Source of the DNA: Bradyrhizobium sp. SK17
GTDB taxonomy: Bacteria; Pseudomonadota; Alphaproteobacteria; Rhizobiales; Xanthobacteraceae
Direction of reading: 5' to 3'
Length of the DNA: 64,000 nucleotides
Assembly: GCF_002831585.1 (NCBI RefSeq)
Contig: NZ_CP025113.1
Coordinates: 930,001 to 994,000 of the forward strand
Positions within the stretch are counted from its first letter, which is position 1, and each line of letters opens with the position of its first letter. Positions 26,437 to 37,557 of this stretch are shown piece by piece. The notes below the pieces were generated by a model. It saw only the letters and a list, made by a program, of their open reading frames with translations. It was not told the DNA's origin and did not search any database. Position numbers and translations under genes: made by a program.

Positions 26437-27162
26437 TCAGGCGTGATACTGGCCGCCATTGATGGTCAGGGTCGAGCCGGTGATGAAGCCGGCATCGTCG
26501 GCCGCCAGGAACACCACCGCGCGCGCGATCTCCTCGGGCTCGCCGAGGCGATTGACCGGGATCTGCGGGATCACGTTCTTCTCCAACACGTCCTTCGGCA
26601 CCGCCTGCACCATCTCGGTGTTGATGTAGCCGGGCGCGATCACGTTGACGGTGATGCCGCCCTTGGCGTTCTCGATCGCCAGCGCCTTGGTGAAGCCGAT
26701 GTCGCCGGCCTTGGCCGCCGAATAGTTGACCTGGCCGAACTGACCCTTCTGGCCGTTGATCGAGGAGATCGAGATGATGCGGCCGAACTTGCGGGCGCGC
26801 ATGCCTTCGATCACCTGGCGCGTCATGTTGAACAGCGAGCCGAGGTTGGTGTTGATCACGGCATTCCACTGCTCGAGCGTCATCTTGTGGAAGGCGGTGT
26901 CGCGGGTGATACCGGCATTGTTCACCAGCACGTCGACCGGGCCGAGTTCGGCCTCGACCTTCTTCACGCCTTCCGCGCAGGCGTCGAACGATGCGACGTC
27001 CCACTTGTAGACGGGAATCCCGTTCTCCGCCTTGAACTTCTCCGCCGCGGCATCATTGCCGGCGTAGCTTGCCGCCACCTTGTAGCCGGCCGCCTTCAGC
27101 GCCTTGCTGATAGCAGCTCCGATGCCCCGCGTTCCGCCCGTCACCAATGCAACACGTGCCAT
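26437..27162 (-). CDS. phbB: Acetoacetyl-CoA reductase (NADPH)
   Basis: A 241-residue short-chain dehydrogenase. The cofactor loop VTGGTRGIGAAI is at the N-terminus and the catalytic Ser and YxxxK appear in SISSINGQKGQFGQVNYSAAKAG. The GQVNYSAAK and TALITGGT-type context and length identify PhbB, which reduces acetoacetyl-CoA to (R)-3-hydroxybutyryl-CoA for polyhydroxybutyrate synthesis. It follows phaA on the same strand, but a terminator and a palindrome lie between, so phbB probably has its own promoter in 27170-27260. Confidence 0.94.
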   Translation of the reverse strand: MARVALVTGGTRGIGAAISKALKAAGYKVAASYAGNDAAAEKFKAENGIPVYKWDVASFDACAEGVKKVEAELGPVDVLVNNAGITRDTAFHKMTLEQWNAVINTNLGSLFNMTRQVIEGMRARKFGRIISISSINGQKGQFGQVNYSAAKAGDIGFTKALAIENAKGGITVNVIAPGYINTEMVQAVPKDVLEKNVIPQIPVNRLGEPEEIARAVVFLAADDAGFITGSTLTINGGQYHA

Positions 27163-27260
27163 GTCCGTCTCCTCCTTGGCCGTCTTTTATAACCGGATAA
27201 CTCCGGCCTACGCACTCACAACGAAGCGCGATGGGATCGTCGCGCTTCCGCTCCCGTTTT

Positions 27261-27330
27261 GAGCATGATCCCTTCGGAAAACCGCTTCACGCTTTACGCT
27301 AACGCGGCTCTCCGGGTCCGGATCATGCTC
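27261..27330. repeat. Palindromic intergenic repeat of the gagcatgatc/gatcatgctc type (family I), copy 2
   Basis: The outer arms gagcatgatc (27261-27270) and gatcatgctc (27321-27330) are exact reverse complements, with ttcggaaaaccgcttcac between, a common core in Bradyrhizobium intergenic repeats as I recall. It lies between phaA and phbB next to the phaA terminator. Confidence 0.8.
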
Positions 27331-27334
27331 TCGA

Positions 27335-27364
27335 AACAAAAATGCCCGGCGCAAAGCCGGGCAT
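27335..27364 (-). terminator. Rho-independent terminator after phaA
   Basis: On the minus strand a nine-base stem (atgcccggc/gccgggcat) closes a five-base loop and is followed by a T-rich run (TTTTTGTTT). It lies 71 bases after the phaA stop. This separates phaA transcription from phbB. Confidence 0.8.
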
Positions 27365-27435
27365 CTTTTCTATCAGCTCGCGCCGTGGTTGACAGATGAT
27401 CTTTTCATCACCTAGCCGGCCTCGCTGCCTTTTGT

Positions 27436-28928
<1,493 letters not shown>

Positions 28929-29519
28929 ATGGCAAAATCTGAACAACCGACCACGATCAAGAAATACGCGAACCGGCGGCTCTATAATACCGGTACGAGC
29001 ACCTATGTGACGCTCGAGGACCTCGCGGCGATGGTGAAGGAAGGCGAGGATTTCCTCGTCTATGACGCCAAGACCGGCGACGACATTACCCGCTCCGTGC
29101 TCGCGCAGATCATCTTCGAGCAGGAGAACAAGGCCGGCCAGAACCTGCTGCCGACCACCTTCCTGCGCCAGCTGATCCGCTTCTATGGCGACAGCATGCA
29201 GATGGTGGTGCCGAAATATCTCGAACAATCGATCGAGACGCTGACCAAGGAACAGGAAAAATTCCGCAAGCAGATCGCGGGCGCCCTGAGCGGGACACCG
29301 TTTGCTCCGCTGGAGGAGCAAGTCCGCCGCAACATGGAGCTGTTCCAGCAGACTTTCTCGATGTTCAAGCCGTTCGTGCCGCAGCGCGGCGGCGCCGAGA
29401 CCGAGAAGGTGCCGGAGCCGGCGCCCGACAACGGCAACATCGACGACCTGCGCCGCCAGATGAAGGACATGCAGGAACGCCTCGAGCGCATGTCGCAGCC
29501 GGCGAAGAAGGACGAGTAA
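28929..29519 (+). CDS. phaR: Polyhydroxyalkanoate synthesis repressor PhaR
   Basis: A 196-residue protein. The N-terminal PHB/PHA accumulation regulator domain is clear (TTIKKYANRRLYNTGTSTYVTLEDLAAMV, then DDITRSVLAQIIFEQENK and LLPTTFLRQLIRFYG), followed by a helical, charged C-terminus with likely coiled coil (DDLRRQMKDMQERLERMSQ). PhaR binds both PHB granules and DNA and represses phasin and its own gene, and affects carbon flow. It is divergent from phaA. Start ATG 28929 follows GAAGTGAGAGCCC. Confidence 0.94.
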   Translation: MAKSEQPTTIKKYANRRLYNTGTSTYVTLEDLAAMVKEGEDFLVYDAKTGDDITRSVLAQIIFEQENKAGQNLLPTTFLRQLIRFYGDSMQMVVPKYLEQSIETLTKEQEKFRKQIAGALSGTPFAPLEEQVRRNMELFQQTFSMFKPFVPQRGGAETEKVPEPAPDNGNIDDLRRQMKDMQERLERMSQPAKKDE

Positions 29520-29588
29520 GGTCCTCGGCCGATCCATCGGCCGTTATCGCATCGCGAGAATCTCCGACGTCGGCGCGCCTCGCCGACG

Positions 29589-31952
29589 TCACGTCCCCAT
29601 CGTCCCGCCAAACATGTTCTTGGGCACGATCGCGTGCACGCCCCAATTGCCGTCGGCAACCTGGGTGACGCCGAAATCGACGCCGAGCGAGATCAGCGCC
29701 AGCGCCTCATCCTCGCTGAGGCGATAGCACTCCATCAGGAATTTGCGCGTCGCGCGGAATGCATTGCGCAGCGCGAGATCGACCGACGAACGCTGGTAGA
29801 TTTCAGACTGCGCATTCCGCCCGAGCTCCCGCAGGTAATTGCCATAGCTGAAGCCGTGCAGGATCCACGCCTCCGGCGTTTCCAGGAGCGGATGCGCAAG
29901 GCCCTCGACATGCGGCTTGGCAGCGCTGCCGCTCTTGTGCAGCACGAAGCGAAACTGGCCGGTGAGCGATAGCTCGAGCGCGGTGCCGTTGACCTCGCCG
30001 TCGCCCTGCGCGAAATGCGGATCGCCGATCGAGAACAGCGCGCCGGGCACGGCGACCGGAAGATACAGCGTGGTGCCCTTGGTGGCGCGCCAATTGTCGA
30101 CATTGCCGCCGAAATAGCCCGGCGGAATCGAATCGATGATGTCGGACTCGCGCGGCGCCACCGCCATGAAGCCGAAATGCAATCGCGCCGGGATGCGCAC
30201 GCCGGCCAGCACGCCCTGCCGTTTCTCGATGGTGGCGTGGTCGACCGGCACGCCCGGATAATCCATCGTCTCGTGACGCACGCCGAACGGATCGGTCTGC
30301 GGCGTCCAGCGATAGGAATAGAGGGCGTGGGCCCATTCTGCCCGCGCGTCGGTCTCGAAGATCGTGATGGTCTCGCGCCTGGCCGGCTGATCGATCAGGT
30401 CGTTGTACTGAAAGCCCCACCAGGCCGCGGCATTGCTGCCGAACGACTTGCCGGCAAAGGCCGGGTTGGCGGAGGGCCGCGGCCAGATATCGAGGATCTG
30501 CACCTCGAGCACGTCGCCGGGCTCCGCGCCGCAGACATGGATCGGACCGGTGCAGATGTGCACGCCAAAGCCTTCGCCGGCGCCACGGCCGAAGATCGAA
30601 CCGTCCATCGGGCCGGCGCCGCGCCGTTCCACCGACTTGCCCTCGGCGGTCCAGCGAAACACGCTCTCGGCGCCCGGGTCGCCCTTGATCATGCGCTCAT
30701 AATCATCGAAGGCGTGCTGGGTCAGCGTCTCGATCGTCACCAGCGCGCCCGACCGCACGCTCATGACAGGCGGAATGGCGCGGCTGAGATAACCCCAATG
30801 GGCAGTCTCCCTCGACACCTTGAGATGATGATGGGAGGCGTCCCGCCCTTCCGGCGCCGCCGCTGGCTCGACCGCCAGGATCGGCTCCTGCTGCGCAATC
30901 GTCCCGCGCGATGCCGGGCTTGGCGCGAGCCGCAGCACGGTCGCGGTGCCGCGTGCCAGCCGCGGCCGGCCGCGCGTACGCTCGCTCGCGACATCGCGCG
31001 GCACCGCCTTGCGGAAGTCGCGCGGCGAGGTGCCGTAGGTCGCGCTGAACATCCGGCTGAAATGCGCCTGATCGGTGAAGCCCCAGCGATAGCTGATTTC
31101 GGCGATGCGCTGGTCGGCGTAGTTCGGATCGATCAGATCGTTGCAGCAGCGCTCCAGCCGCCGCTCGCGCACATAGGCGGAGAATGTCGTGCTCTGCCGT
31201 TCGAACAGCCGCTGCAAATAGCGCTGCGACAGGCCTTCCTGCCGGGCGATGTCGGCGATCGTCAGACCGGCATTGCCGAGCTGGGCCTCGATCGCGGCAT
31301 CGACCCGCCGCAAATGGCCGGCCTGGACCTGCGTCATCGCCTCCGCATCGAGCCGCGTCTCGCCGAGTAGCGCGCCGGCGATGAGCTCGGTGACCGCGAC
31401 CTCGGCAGTGGCGAGATCGGCCTTGTCGAGGATCGCGAAATTGCCGCCCAATGTCCGCATCACCGGCCGCACGGCCGCCGCGGCAATCGATGCGCCGAGC
31501 ACGGCCGGCAGACGCAGCCGATTATGCCCGAGCCGGCCGAGCAGCCGCTCGCGCGGCAATTCGAGCAGCAGGATCTCGAAATCCTCGCGTAAAGCCATGC
31601 GCCAGGGCGATTGCAGGTCGCACACCGAAACGTCGTTGTCGGCGAATTCGCACCTGCGTGGGCCGGACGCGACGCTGCCGCGGCCGTAGGCATGGAAGAT
31701 GATGGCGACCCGCGCCGGCATTCCCGGTGACGCGGCGTGACCGTTGCAGACGATCTGCTGCTCGGTGGAACGCAGCAGCGCGAGCTGCGCGCCGCTGGTC
31801 GAACGCTTCGCGGTCAACTCGCCGAACTGGAATTGGCCGGCCTCCGGCAATTCGCAATCGAGCTGCAAGCCGGACAGCGCCTCGCGCCACATCTCCCGCC
31901 GGTTTTGCCGCGGGATCGCATCGACCGAAATCCGGTAGGTCGTCGCGACCAT
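29589..31952 (-). CDS. AraC-type regulator fused to acetamidase/formamidase
   Basis: A 787-residue two-part protein. Residues 1-315 form a complete AraC regulator: a cupin-like sensing domain of the AraC_binding_2 type (about 20-200), then two helix-turn-helix motifs (LTIADIARQEGLSQRYLQRLFE and IAEISYRWGFTDQAHFSRMFSATYG). After a 60-residue Ala/Pro linker, residues 375-787 form a full FmdA/AmdA acetamidase/formamidase domain (GAGPMDGSIFGRGAGEG, VDHATIEKRQG, ISLGVDFGVTQVADGNWGVH). Start ATG 31952 has GGAGG just upstream. There is no signal peptide, so it is cytoplasmic. The divergent neighbour is an exported version of the same enzyme. The junction is continuous in one frame, with no stop near it. 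Confidence 0.92.
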   Translation of the reverse strand: MVATTYRISVDAIPRQNRREMWREALSGLQLDCELPEAGQFQFGELTAKRSTSGAQLALLRSTEQQIVCNGHAASPGMPARVAIIFHAYGRGSVASGPRRCEFADNDVSVCDLQSPWRMALREDFEILLLELPRERLLGRLGHNRLRLPAVLGASIAAAAVRPVMRTLGGNFAILDKADLATAEVAVTELIAGALLGETRLDAEAMTQVQAGHLRRVDAAIEAQLGNAGLTIADIARQEGLSQRYLQRLFERQSTTFSAYVRERRLERCCNDLIDPNYADQRIAEISYRWGFTDQAHFSRMFSATYGTSPRDFRKAVPRDVASERTRGRPRLARGTATVLRLAPSPASRGTIAQQEPILAVEPAAAPEGRDASHHHLKVSRETAHWGYLSRAIPPVMSVRSGALVTIETLTQHAFDDYERMIKGDPGAESVFRWTAEGKSVERRGAGPMDGSIFGRGAGEGFGVHICTGPIHVCGAEPGDVLEVQILDIWPRPSANPAFAGKSFGSNAAAWWGFQYNDLIDQPARRETITIFETDARAEWAHALYSYRWTPQTDPFGVRHETMDYPGVPVDHATIEKRQGVLAGVRIPARLHFGFMAVAPRESDIIDSIPPGYFGGNVDNWRATKGTTLYLPVAVPGALFSIGDPHFAQGDGEVNGTALELSLTGQFRFVLHKSGSAAKPHVEGLAHPLLETPEAWILHGFSYGNYLRELGRNAQSEIYQRSSVDLALRNAFRATRKFLMECYRLSEDEALALISLGVDFGVTQVADGNWGVHAIVPKNMFGGTMGT

Positions 31953-32339
31953 CACCCCTCCGGGCCGCCACACCGCGGCCTTCCAGTCACAGAGCCGTGA
32001 AGACAGCGTGCACCGATTGCCGGGGCGCGGCAAGCATGTTGCTGCGGCACGCGCTGCCCAGCCTTCGTGCAATGGACGCAAGCGGCCGCGGTTACGCCGC
32101 AGCACCGTTGCCCGCGAACGCAGTGCAACTTGATCGAATACGTCCAAATTCTTGACCATCGCGGCCACGCCGCAATGCGGAGGCAGCCGTCTCACCTGGC
32201 TTCCACGCCTTTGCGCGGGCGTTCGCGCCGCAAGGAACAGCATCGCACCTACAAATTATTGGGCGCGCCCGGTCATGTCGGGACGACGGCGCGCGATGCA
32301 GTCTCGTGCGCACACTTTCGATCCAAGGGAGAGCCAAAG
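31953..32339. promoter_or_regulatory. Divergent control region between the AraC-amidase fusion and the exported amidase
   Basis: This 387-base gap separates the two divergent amidase genes and is where the fused AraC protein would be expected to bind. No gene is seen. AT-richer patches occur at 32125-32155 and 32245-32262, which may be promoters, but no clear -35/-10 pair or direct-repeat operator could be picked out by eye. Confidence 0.4.
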
Positions 32340-33794
32340 ATGTGCGCAGGTGACGACAAGAACTGCCCGGACTTCGAATTGCATCATCGACAATTCAAGG
32401 AGACGCTCGACCGGGAACGCCGCTCGTTCCTGCGATCGAGCTTCGCGGCGGCCGGCGGCGCAGCGGCGATGACCGCCGGCGGCATCTCGCTGGTGACACC
32501 GAAGATGGCGGCCGCCGCCGAAAAACACCAGCCGGCGCAGCGCGCCTATCACCATCTGCCGGCCAATGCCGACACCGTGCATTGGGGCTATTTCAGCAAG
32601 ACGCTGAAACCGCGCGTCGAGATCAATTCCGGCGACTTCATCACGATCGAGGCGCTGACGCACCACGCCAATGACGATGCCGAACGCATGGTGAAGGGCG
32701 ATCCCGGCGTCGAGAGCGTCTATCTCTGGACCAAGGAGAAGAAGGGCGTGAATCGGCGCGGCGCGGGTCCGATGGACGCCTCGCTGTTCGGACGCGGCGC
32801 CGGCGAAGGCCTCGGCGTGCATATCTGCACCGGGCCGGTGTTCGTGCGCGGTGCCGAGGAAGGCGACGTGCTCGAGCTACGCATCATCGACGTCGCGCCG
32901 CGGCCCTGCGCCAATCCGAAATATTCCGGCAAGGCGTTCGGCAGCAACGCCGCGGCCTCGTGGGGCTTCCACTACAAGGATCTGCTCACCGAACCGAAGC
33001 CGCGAGAGGTCGTCACCATCTATGAGGTCGACGCAACCGGCGAACGCAACTGGGCGCGTGCCGTCTACAACTTCACCTGGACGCCGCAGACCGATCCGTC
33101 CGGCGTGGTGCACAAGACCATCGATTATCCCGGCGTCCCGGTCGATCATTCGACGGTCAAGGAGAACCACGGCATCCTGAAGAACGTGCGCATTCCGGTG
33201 CGGCCGCATTTCGGGGTGATCGGGCTCGCGCCGAAGGAGGCCGAGTTCGTCGATTCGATTCCGCCGAGCTACACCGGCGGCAACATCGACAATTGGCGGA
33301 TCGGCAAGGGCGCCACGATGTATTACCCGGTGGCGGTCGAGGGCGGGCTGCTGTCGGTCGGCGATTCGCACGCCTCGCAGGGCGATTCCGAACTGTGCGG
33401 CACCGCGATCGAATGCTCGCTCAACGGCACCTTCCAGATCATCCTGCACAAGAAGGCCGACCTCGCGGGCACCGCGCTGGAAGCGCTCGACTACCCGATG
33501 CTGGAGACGAAGGACGAATGGCTGGTGCACGGATTCAGCTACGCCAACTATCTCAGTGAGCTCGGCTCCAGCGCGCAGACCGAGATTTACAAGAAATCGT
33601 CGGTCGACCTCGCCTTGCGCGACGCCTTCCGCAAGATGCGCAAGTTCCTGATGACGACCAAGAAGCTGACCGAGGACGAGGCGATCTCGCTGATCTCGCT
33701 CGGCGTCGATTTCGGCGTCACCCAGGTGGTCGACGGCAATTGGGGCGTCCATGCGGTGATCCGCAAGGACATCTTCGCCGGCGGCGACAACTGA
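32340..33794 (+). CDS. Tat-exported acetamidase/formamidase
   Basis: A 484-residue amide hydrolase of the FmdA/AmdA family. Its N-terminus has a twin-arginine motif ERRSFLRSSFAAAGG at about residues 27-41 followed by a hydrophobic stretch and an AAAA cleavage area near residue 60, preceded by about 26 polar residues. The enzyme domain (about 75-484) closely parallels the fused copy across the promoter: RRGAGPMDASLFGRGAGEG, TPQTDPSGVVHKTIDYPGVP, ISLGVDFGVTQVVDGNWGVH. It should hydrolyse short amides to acid and ammonia. Start ATG 32340 follows AGGGAGA. The Tat signal implies folding before export. Confidence 0.9.
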   Translation: MCAGDDKNCPDFELHHRQFKETLDRERRSFLRSSFAAAGGAAAMTAGGISLVTPKMAAAAEKHQPAQRAYHHLPANADTVHWGYFSKTLKPRVEINSGDFITIEALTHHANDDAERMVKGDPGVESVYLWTKEKKGVNRRGAGPMDASLFGRGAGEGLGVHICTGPVFVRGAEEGDVLELRIIDVAPRPCANPKYSGKAFGSNAAASWGFHYKDLLTEPKPREVVTIYEVDATGERNWARAVYNFTWTPQTDPSGVVHKTIDYPGVPVDHSTVKENHGILKNVRIPVRPHFGVIGLAPKEAEFVDSIPPSYTGGNIDNWRIGKGATMYYPVAVEGGLLSVGDSHASQGDSELCGTAIECSLNGTFQIILHKKADLAGTALEALDYPMLETKDEWLVHGFSYANYLSELGSSAQTEIYKKSSVDLALRDAFRKMRKFLMTTKKLTEDEAISLISLGVDFGVTQVVDGNWGVHAVIRKDIFAGGDN

Positions 33795-33985
33795 CCAAAA
33801 GGGCCTCGCGCGAGGAACAGCCTCAAGCGCGGTGATCCGCGGGTCACCGCTCTCTGGCCAAGACGCTCCAGCAAGCCTGCACTTGCAGGCTTGCAAGCCC
33901 GGATTGCCGCGCGGCAATCGCATCGCCTGCGACGCCCCTCCCACGCCACGCTAGACAGACGGCCTGACGAAGAGAGGCAATCCGA

Positions 33986-34650
33986 ATGACCATCCAGCTC
34001 TACGGCTTCTGGCGCTCGAATGCGGCATTCCGCGTCCGGGTCGCGCTGGCGCTGAAGAACCTTCCGTTCGAGGAAATCGACATCGACATTCTGTCCGGAC
34101 GCCAGTTCGATCCGGGCTACGCCGACGTGAACCCGGAGCACGTCGTGCCGACGCTGGTTCACGACGGCCGCCTCGTGTTCCAGTCCTTGGCGATCGTCGA
34201 ATATCTCGATGACATCACGGCCGAGCCACGGCTGTTGCCGACCGACGCCGCCGAACGGGCCTATGCGCGGTCACTGGCCATGATCCTCGCGGCGGACGTG
34301 CACCCGCTGACCGTTCCGCGTGTCCGCAAATATCTCGGTCAGGTACTCGGCGCCGACACGGCCGCCATCGAGTCCTGGTGCAGGCATTGGACCGCCGAGG
34401 GCTCTCGACCTACGAGCGCCTGCTGGTGCGACGTCCACCCGTCCCCTTTGCGCTGGGAGCGACGCCGACGATCGCCGACATCAGCATCGCCGGCCAGGTG
34501 GCGCTGGCCGATGTCTACCGCATGGATCTCGCAGCGTTTCCCGCGGTAGCGGCGTTGGCGAAGCGCTGCTTCGCATTGCCGGCCTTCGCCGACGCGCATC
34601 CGTTTCAGCAGCCCGGCTACAAGACCTCGGGCGAGGCTCGGCAAGTGTGA
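33986..34650 (+). pseudogene. Glutathione S-transferase, maleylacetoacetate isomerase-like, with a one-base deletion
   Basis: The start MTIQLYGFWRSNAAFRVRVALALKNLPFEEIDID is that of zeta-class GST/maleylacetoacetate isomerase, with the glutathione site VPTLVHDGRLVFQSLAIVEYLD. At 34397-34403 the codons for AEG should run into LSTYERLLVRR, but one base is missing (gag gg ctc) and the first frame diverges. The second half (TIADISIAGQVALADVYRMDL) is intact to the stop at 34650. The restored length is 221 residues, normal for the family. Such enzymes act in tyrosine/homogentisate or gentisate breakdown. A sequencing error is likely. Confidence 0.82.
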
Positions 34651-34658
34651 TCGCACTG

Positions 34659-34806
34659 GGCTCCCTATCTCCGTTCTTACGGGGAGAGGGTTGGGGTGAG
34701 GGGCTGCTTCCGCGAGCTGAGTGACAGTAGAACTCGTGGAGACTCTCCCTCACCCGGATCGCATCTTCGATGCGATCCGACCTCTCCCCGCACGCGGGGC
34801 GAGGTG
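34659..34806. repeat. Inverted repeat of the ctctcccc/ggggagag type (family D), copy 2
   Basis: Words such as cggggagagggttggggtgagggg (34680 onward) and cctctccccgcacgcggggcg (34789 onward) form inverted arms, with an inner hairpin ggatcgcatc/gatgcgatcc at 34757-34779. It lies between the convergent maiA-like and LysR genes. Confidence 0.7.
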
Positions 34807-34838
34807 AAGCAGAGTCCCGGCTGGATTTGGGATAAGGA

Positions 34839-35753
34839 TCATCGCGCCTCAAGCGCAGCGCGATTGCGCGAGCGTCCTTCGAGCAACTGGCGGCGCGCCG
34901 CCAGCCCTTGCCCCACGATGTCGAAGAAGGCGCGGACCCGGGCGGTGTTGCGCAGATCGCGGTGGGTGATGAGCCAGAGTTCACGCGTCAGCGTGGCCTC
35001 GGGCACCGACACGCGCTCGATGTCCGTCTCCGGATCGCCGAGATAGCAAGGCAGCAACGCCATCCCGATGCCGGCCTTCACCGCCATCATCTGGTTGATC
35101 AGGCTGCTGGAGCGATACACGATCTGCTGGTTCGGCACGGTTTCGGTGAGCCAGCTCGCCGCTGCCGCGACCGCCGAGCTGTCCCAGCCGATGAAGCTGT
35201 GGCCCTCGAACGGAACGCCGTCCGGCCGGCCGCGGTCGGCCAGATAGCGTGGGCTCGCATAGAGCGCCCACGCCGTCTCCGCGATCTGCCGTCCGAACAA
35301 GTCGCCCTCGGTCGGACGCGTCGCCCGGATCGCAATATCCGCCTCACGTCGGAGCAGGTCGAGCTGGCGGTTGTCGACGAGCAGCTCGACCGTGATCCCC
35401 GCGTGCTTCGACCTGAACTCGGCAAGCAGGTCGTTGAGGATGCGGTAGGCCAGGGATTCCGAGCAGGTGATGCGCAGATTGCCGGACAACCTGGCGTCCT
35501 GACCGCTGACCTCACGGTCGACCGCAAGCACCTCCATTTCCATGCGCTCGGCGGCGAGCAGCATCCGGTCTCCGGCGTCCGTCGGCGTATAGACGCCGTC
35601 GGCGCGCTCGAAAAGCTGGACCTGAAACCTCGCCTCGAGCGCGTTGAGCCAGCGGAAGATCGTGGAGTGGTCGTTGCCGAGCTGCTGTGCGGCTCCTTTC
35701 AGCGAGCCGGCCCGGCCGATCGCAAGGATCAGCCGAAAATCGTTCCAGTCCAT
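34839..35753 (-). CDS. LysR family transcriptional regulator
   Basis: A 304-residue LysR-type regulator. The N-terminal DNA-binding part MDWNDFRLILAIGRAGSLKGAAQQLG is complete, although the recognition helix (NDHSTIFRWLNALEARFQ) is of the less common type seen in GcvA-like/VirR groups. The effector domain spans about residues 88-295 (LSGNLRITCSESLAYRIL). It converges on the maiA-like gene and is not divergent from an obvious target. The effector is unknown. Confidence 0.87.
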   Translation of the reverse strand: MDWNDFRLILAIGRAGSLKGAAQQLGNDHSTIFRWLNALEARFQVQLFERADGVYTPTDAGDRMLLAAERMEMEVLAVDREVSGQDARLSGNLRITCSESLAYRILNDLLAEFRSKHAGITVELLVDNRQLDLLRREADIAIRATRPTEGDLFGRQIAETAWALYASPRYLADRGRPDGVPFEGHSFIGWDSSAVAAAASWLTETVPNQQIVYRSSSLINQMMAVKAGIGMALLPCYLGDPETDIERVSVPEATLTRELWLITHRDLRNTARVRAFFDIVGQGLAARRQLLEGRSRNRAALEAR

Positions 35754-35866
35754 ACCACCTTGCTCTCCGGAAAGCCGCAGCGCGGTTCGGCACGCGCTTG
35801 CGCTGCCGGATATGAGGTGTGGCGGCCGGGGTCAACGCAATGACCCGCGGGGCAGCCATGACGACG

Positions 35867-37557
35867 TCAGCCGGCGGCGGGGACGGCCTTCTCCGCCAGC
35901 GCATTCCAGGGCCGGTCCGGCGAGGCGAGGCCGATCAGGCGGCCCTGGATGAAATCGCAGCCCCATTCGCGCAGCATCACGGCGGCCTCTTCGTGCTGCA
36001 CCCATTCGGCAACCGTCTTGATTTCGAGCCGGCGCGCCAGATCGATCAGCGTCTGCACGAAGGCACGGTCGTCGGCCGAGCGCACGATGTTCTGCACGAA
36101 GGCGCCGTCGATCTTCACGATGTCGACGCCGAGCTTGCGCAAATTGCGGAACGAGGTGTAGCCGGCGCCGAAATCGTCGATCGCGATCCGGCTGCCGAAA
36201 TTCTTCAGCCGCGTGACGAAGCCGCGGACGTCGTCGATATCCTGGATCGCGACCGTCTCGGTGATCTCGACGATCAACCGCTCGCCGACGCCGGGATGCG
36301 CGCGCATCAACGATTCGATGGTGGCCCACCAGTCGGGTCCATCGTGGTGTCGGGCGAGATGTTGAGGCTGAGCTGCACATCGGGGGCGGCGGCGAGTTCG
36401 GCGATCGCGAGCTCCAGCACGCGGTGATCGACCAGCCGGATCAGGCCGAGCCGTTCAGCAACCGGGACGATATCGGGTGCCAGCAGTGCCTGGCCATCCT
36501 GCTGCTCCATGCGGACCAGGCATTCGTAGAACGAAGGCTGCCGCGATCGCGCGTCGACAACGGGCTCGAAGCCGATCACGATGCGGCGCTCGTTCAGCGC
36601 AGTGACGATCTCGTCGGTGACGCGAATGTTGACGCGGCGCTGGGCATCGCGCTCGACATTCGGCTTCCACAGCGCGAACGATCCGGCGCGGCGGCTCTTG
36701 GCGGCGTCAAGCGTCTCCTGGGCGCGATTGACCGCCTCTTCTGCCGACTTGGCATGGCGGGGGATGGTGACGGCGCCGATCGAAGCCGTCACCGACACCG
36801 GGCCGGACTTGGTCGGCACCACCTCGTCGCGAACGGCGCCGAGGAAGCGCTCGGCCGCGACATTGGTGTCGTCGACGGTGCAGTTGCGCAGGATCAGGCC
36901 GAACTTGTTGCCGGAGAAGCGGCCGAGCATGTCGCCACTGCGCAGCCGCGCCCGGATCCGCCTCGCGATCTCGGCGATGACGGCGTCGGCGACATCGAAG
37001 CCGAAGGCATCGTTGACGCGCGCCAGATGATCGATGCCGATCAGCATGAAGGCGCAGGAGGAGCGGAAGCGCGCGCACTCCTCGATCGTCTCCGCGAGCG
37101 ATGCGATCAGATGGGTGCGGTTGAGCTCGTTGGTGAGCGGGTCGTGCCGCGACAGTTTCAGGAGCTGCTCGTCGCGGGCGTGCCGTTCATTGTTGATGCG
37201 GACGACGCCCTCCGCACGCGCCGGCCTGCCGTCGGCGCCGGCGAACCAGCAACCGGTCTCCTCGATCCAGATCACCGGCGCGGAGGTCACGGCGCGCACG
37301 CCATACTCGATCCGGTAGGGAACGCCCTCCCCACCCGGCACATGCGTGGCCTGGCCGATCGCATCCGTGCGCACCGAGCGCTGCGGCTCGATCAGCTTTG
37401 CGAATTCGGCACCGGTCGCCAGCGCCGTGCCAGGAATCTCCGGCAAGACCGTCGCCACATTGTCGCTCCAGGCGATCACGTCGGTCGCAAGGTCCCAGGC
37501 GAATGTGGCCTGGCCGAGCGAGGCGAGGATGCTGGCAGCTGGCGGGACAGGGGGCAT
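35867..37557 (-). pseudogene. PAS-like, GGDEF and EAL domain protein with a one-base deletion
   Basis: The restored protein has 563 residues: a PAS-like part (about 10-125), a GGDEF domain (about 135-300) and an EAL domain (from about 313). The GGDEF motif is degenerate, SGNKF at 215-219, so diguanylate cyclase activity is unlikely. The EAL domain has ECL at 345-347 in place of EAL but keeps the glutamate, LSLNIS, VEITET, IDDFGAGYTS and VDIVKIDG, so phosphodiesterase activity is possible. At about 36333 one base is missing: codons for TTMDP should run into DWWATIESLM. Both halves are conserved. It probably breaks down or senses cyclic di-GMP. Confidence 0.85.
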
